From SZAS-79 sp031376265 (lineage in GTDB: Bacteria; Pseudomonadota; Gammaproteobacteria; Burkholderiales; SG8-39), in the NCBI GenBank assembly GCA_031376265.1, contig JANMDK010000177.1, positions 1 through 9,689 on the forward strand: DNA of 9,689 nucleotides. The letters are read 5' to 3'. Under the pieces are notes generated by a model that was given only the letters and a program-made list of their open reading frames with translations, was not told the DNA's origin and made no database searches. Position 1 is the first letter of the stretch; every line of letters starts with the position of its first letter. Positions 7,144-9,689 of the stretch are shown piece by piece. The translations under genes were made by a program, and so were the position numbers.

Positions 7144-8469
7144 TCAGGGGGTTGCCGAATCGCGCATCAGCGCTTCGATGTCGCCGATCGATTTGGGCGT
7201 TTCGTGCGTGATGACTTCGCAGTCGCCGGGAGTGACCAGCACGTCGTCCTCGATGCGCACGCCGATGTTCCAGTACGCTTCCGGCACGCCCTCGCCCGGC
7301 CGCACGTAGAGGCCGGGTTCGACCGTGAGCACCATGCCCGGCACCAGCGGCCGCCACTCGCCGCCAATCTTGTAGTCGCCGGCGTCGTGCACGTCCAGGC
7401 CGAGCCAGTGGCCGGTGCGATGCATGTAGAAGCGCCGGTAGGTTTCCTTTTCCAGCGCCTGGTCGAGCGTCCCCTGCAGCAGGCCGAGATCGAGCATGCC
7501 TTGCGCGAGGGTCTTGACCGCAGCATCGTGCGGCTCGTTCCAGCCCTTGCCGGCGCGGGTTACCTGCATTGCGGCGGTTTGCGCGGCGAGCACAAGCTCG
7601 TAGACCTCGCGTTGCGGCCCCGAAAACCGGCCGTTGACCGGGAAGGTGCGCGTGATGTCCGAAGCGTAGCCGTCGAGCTCGCAGCCGGCGTCGATGAGCA
7701 AGAGATCCCCGTCGGCCATGCGCGCGTCGTTGCCGACGTAATGGAGCACGCAGGCGTTTGGGCCTGAGGCCACGATCGGCGAGTAGGCCGGGAATTGCGC
7801 GCCCTGCCGGCGGAATGCGTACAGCAGCTCGGCCTCGATCTCGTATTCGTAGCGGCCCGGGCGCGTTGCGCGCATCGCGCGGCGGTGCGCGTCGGCCGAG
7901 ATGGTCGCGGCGCGGCGCATCGTGGCGAGTTCCGCGTCGTCCTTGATGAGGCGCATCTCGTCGAGCGGCACGCGCAGGTCGCCGATGCTCGCCGGCGCGG
8001 CGATGCCAAGGCGCACTTTCTCGCGCACTGCATTCAGCCAGCCGATCACGCGGGCGTCCCATGCGGGATCCGCGCCGGGCAGGTAATGCAGCATCGCCTG
8101 GTTCGCGAGCAGGTCGGCCATTCGCGCATCGAGCTCCGCGACCGGAAACGCTTCGTCGAGCCCGAATTTTTCGCGTCCGCCGTCCGGGCCGTGCCGGAAC
8201 CCGTCCCAGATTTCGCGTTCTTCGTTCTTCTCGCGGCAAAAGAGGATCGAGCGCGGTTCCGCGCCGGCCACCAGCACCAGCACCGCCTCGGGCTCGATGA
8301 AGCCCGTGAGGTAATGGAAGTAGCTGTCGAACCGGTAGGGGTAGTGCGCGTCCCGGTTGCGGATGTGCTCGGGCGCGGTCTGCACGACCGCGACGCCGGT
8401 GCGCATCGAGGCCGCAAGCCGCTGCCTTCGCTCTGCGTAAATGCCCATGGGGACTGCGAGGTCGTTCAT
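7144..8469 (-). CDS. pepP: Xaa-Pro aminopeptidase PepP (aminopeptidase P)
   Basis: PepP removes the N-terminal residue from peptides whose second residue is proline, using a dinuclear (Mn) centre in the cytoplasm. With the ATG at 8469 the protein has 441 residues, the same as E. coli. An N-terminal domain (YPYRFDSYFHYLTGFIEPEA, about 43-62) precedes the pita-bread catalytic domain. All five metal ligands are visible: Asp260 (IDAGCELDGY), Asp271 (SDITRTFPVNG), His354 (HRTGHWLGLDVHD), Glu384 (TVEPGLY) and Glu407 (RIEDD). The start at 8469 is seven bases after the murU stop; an earlier in-frame ATG at 8505 would lie inside murU, and one at 8448 is a slightly shorter alternative. No strong Shine-Dalgarno marks any of them. 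Family and activity are very secure. Confidence 0.95.
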   Translation of the reverse strand: MNDLAVPMGIYAERRQRLAASMRTGVAVVQTAPEHIRNRDAHYPYRFDSYFHYLTGFIEPEAVLVLVAGAEPRSILFCREKNEEREIWDGFRHGPDGGREKFGLDEAFPVAELDARMADLLANQAMLHYLPGADPAWDARVIGWLNAVREKVRLGIAAPASIGDLRVPLDEMRLIKDDAELATMRRAATISADAHRRAMRATRPGRYEYEIEAELLYAFRRQGAQFPAYSPIVASGPNACVLHYVGNDARMADGDLLLIDAGCELDGYASDITRTFPVNGRFSGPQREVYELVLAAQTAAMQVTRAGKGWNEPHDAAVKTLAQGMLDLGLLQGTLDQALEKETYRRFYMHRTGHWLGLDVHDAGDYKIGGEWRPLVPGMVLTVEPGLYVRPGEGVPEAYWNIGVRIEDDVLVTPGDCEVITHETPKSIGDIEALMRDSATP

Positions 8470-8476
8470 TCGAGGA

Positions 8477-9145
8477 TCATCCGTTAGTGCTGCGATTGAG
8501 CGCATCCAGGCGCTCGGGTGTGCCTATGTCGTCCCAGACGCCTGCGTACAGTTCGCCGCCCAGGCGGCCTGCCTCTGCCGCGTCGCGAAGCAGCGGGGCC
8601 AGCGGCGCCTTTGCGCCGGCGGCAATGCCCTGCACGATCTGCGGGTCGAACACGCCGATGCCTGAATAAGTGTAGCGCGGCGAAGGGTGGTTGCCGACCA
8701 TGGCGTTCCCGAGGGAAAAATCGCCCTGCGGCCGGAACGGCGGGTTGGGCACCATGACTATATGGCCAAGCCGGCCGGCGGAGGAGGAGAGGTTTACCTT
8801 GCGCAGCGACGCGAAAGGGTAGTCGCAAAAGACGTCGGCATTGACCAGCAGGAACGGCCGGTCTCCCAACAAGGCGCGCGCAAATGCAATCCCGCCGGCA
8901 GTTTCGAGGGCCTGCGCTTCGCGCGACCAGTCGATGCGCACGCCCCAGCGGCTGCCGTCGCCCAGGGCATCGACGATGCGGTCCGCGAGATGCGCAACGT
9001 TGATCACGATTTCGCGAAACCCGCCGGCCGCGAGCCGCTCCAGGTGCCAGGCAATGAGCGGCTTGCCGCGCACTTCGATGAGCGGCTTGGGTACGGTGTC
9101 GGTCAAGGGGCGCAGCCGCTGGCCGCGGCCGGCGGCGCGGATCAT
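8477..9145 (-). CDS. murU: N-acetylmuramate-1-phosphate uridylyltransferase MurU
   Basis: MurU joins UTP and MurNAc alpha-1-phosphate to give UDP-MurNAc, a peptidoglycan-recycling route that bypasses de novo synthesis (and so the fosfomycin target MurA). The 222-residue chain is a single nucleotidyltransferase domain of the expected size. Signatures are GRGQRLRPLTDTVPKPL (6-22), with the binding Lys20, LETAGGI (80-86), LLVNADV (99-105) with metal-ligand Asp104, and WDDIGTPERL (204-213) with Asp206. The ATG at 9145 is chosen because GAGG lies six bases upstream and the family begins there. An in-frame ATG at 9166, overlapping the amgK stop as TGATG, would add seven residues. Residue 3 is Arg where the family usually has Leu. 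A general sugar-phosphate nucleotidyltransferase is the alternative, but the amgK neighbour favours MurU. Confidence 0.87.
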   Translation of the reverse strand: MIRAAGRGQRLRPLTDTVPKPLIEVRGKPLIAWHLERLAAGGFREIVINVAHLADRIVDALGDGSRWGVRIDWSREAQALETAGGIAFARALLGDRPFLLVNADVFCDYPFASLRKVNLSSSAGRLGHIVMVPNPPFRPQGDFSLGNAMVGNHPSPRYTYSGIGVFDPQIVQGIAAGAKAPLAPLLRDAAEAGRLGGELYAGVWDDIGTPERLDALNRSTNG

Positions 9146-9151
9146 CGCGCG

Positions 9152-9155
9152 CCTC
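9152..9155 (-). promoter_or_regulatory. Ribosome binding site deciding the murU start
   Basis: GAGG on the - strand, six bases before the ATG at 9145, sits at ideal spacing. It favours this start over the in-frame ATG at 9166, which has no Shine-Dalgarno but could be coupled to the end of amgK. Confidence 0.55.
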
Positions 9156-9165
9156 GGAACGCGCA

Positions 9166-9689
9166 TCAGAACGTATAACCGGTGGTGGTGGTTTTCCCCT
9201 GGAGTCGCTCCAGCAAGCCGGCGAGCGGCCCGAGTTCGCGGTAGCGCGAGCAGGCCGCCTGCAGGTAGTCGAGCACCAATGGGATGTCGGCCAGATAGCG
9301 CTGCTTGCCGTCGCGATGGCTGAGGCGCGCGAAGATCCCCGCGACCTTCAGGTGGCGCTGTACGCCCATCCATTCGAAGTCGCGGTAGAAAGCATGGAAA
9401 TCGCCGGCGACCGGCAGCCCGGCTTTGCGCGCCTTCTCCCAATAGCGCACGCACCAGTCGAGCACTTGCTCCTCCTCCCACCGGACATATGCGTCCTTGA
9501 GGAGCGAGGCGAGGTCGTAGGTGATCGGCCCGAATAGCGCGTCCTGGAAATCGAGCACGCCGGGTAGCGGGTCGCTCACCATGAGGTTGCGCGAATGGTA
9601 GTCGCGATGCACGTGGACGCGCGGCTGGGCAAGATTGTTGTCGAGGATCAGCTGGAACGCCTTTGCGAGGACTTCGCTGTCCTTTGCGG
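9166..9689 (-). CDS. amgK: N-acetylmuramate/N-acetylglucosamine kinase AmgK, C-terminal part (5' end outside window)
   Basis: AmgK phosphorylates MurNAc (and GlcNAc) at the anomeric carbon to feed MurU. Only the last 173 residues are in the window; the frame is open to the right edge, so the apparent GTG start at 9612 is internal. The aminoglycoside-phosphotransferase-type kinase core is visible: VHVHRDYHSRNLM, with the catalytic Asp of HRD (window residue 29) and Asn34, then VLDFQDALFGPITYDLASLL, with the metal-binding Asp46. A helical C-terminal lobe follows (VQRHLKVAGIFARLSHRDGK). LAQPRVHVHRDYHSRNLM strongly resembles AmgK as I recall it from Pseudomonas. The adjacent MurU in the same orientation supports the role. 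Other APH-family sugar kinases are the alternative. The gene ends with TGA at 9166-9168, 20 bases before the chosen murU start. The promoter is outside the window. Confidence 0.85.
   Translation of the reverse strand, partial: AKDSEVLAKAFQLILDNNLAQPRVHVHRDYHSRNLMVSDPLPGVLDFQDALFGPITYDLASLLKDAYVRWEEEQVLDWCVRYWEKARKAGLPVAGDFHAFYRDFEWMGVQRHLKVAGIFARLSHRDGKQRYLADIPLVLDYLQAACSRYRELGPLAGLLERLQGKTTTTGYTF

Noticed and set aside
6667..7767. A 366-codon + strand frame opposite the ubiH-like and pepP genes
   Set aside because: Antisense to intact conserved genes, with no motif and no ribosome site.
9146..9481. A longer murU frame starting at 9481
   Set aside because: The extra sequence shadows amgK and has no nucleotidyltransferase features.

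Overview
The window looks like ordinary chromosomal housekeeping DNA from a GC-rich (about two thirds G+C by eye), oxygen-using proteobacterium, most likely a betaproteobacterium. Pointers to this are a short 79-residue Fis, the dusB-fis-purH-purD order, a HemY-type TPR protein, an oxygen-dependent coproporphyrinogen oxidase, a pepP-ubiH pair, and the AmgK/MurU peptidoglycan-recycling pair. I cannot name the genus. There are no rRNA or tRNA genes, CRISPR arrays, insertion sequences or phage genes.

Layout: the left edge carries the 3' end of hemY on the + strand (to 655). Everything else is on the - strand and converges on it. Reading in the direction of transcription from the right edge: amgK (5' end outside the window), murU, pepP and a ubiH-like gene are packed with gaps of 20, 7 and 6 bases, a probable operon. 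A 231-base non-coding stretch (5812-6042) follows. It holds a weak terminator-like hairpin with a ten-base T run, a candidate promoter and a 12-base perfect palindrome. Next comes a second probable operon: dusB and fis overlap by four bases, then purH after 40 bases, purD after 2 and hemF after 4. A 92-base convergent spacer (656-747) separates hemF from hemY.

Functions: AmgK and MurU return MurNAc (and GlcNAc for AmgK) to UDP-sugars. PepP trims Xaa-Pro peptides. The UbiH-like protein hydroxylates a ubiquinone precursor. DusB makes dihydrouridine in tRNA and Fis is a nucleoid protein. PurD and PurH catalyse an early step and the last two steps of IMP synthesis. HemF makes protoporphyrinogen IX from coproporphyrinogen III. 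HemY is a membrane TPR protein linked to haem synthesis.

I found no undescribed system. The points most worth a second look are a UbiH-like protein that appears to lack part of its FAD domain, two competing hairpins in front of purH where no Shine-Dalgarno is visible, the unusual leader of dusB, and the unexplained inverted repeats in the two intergenic regions.
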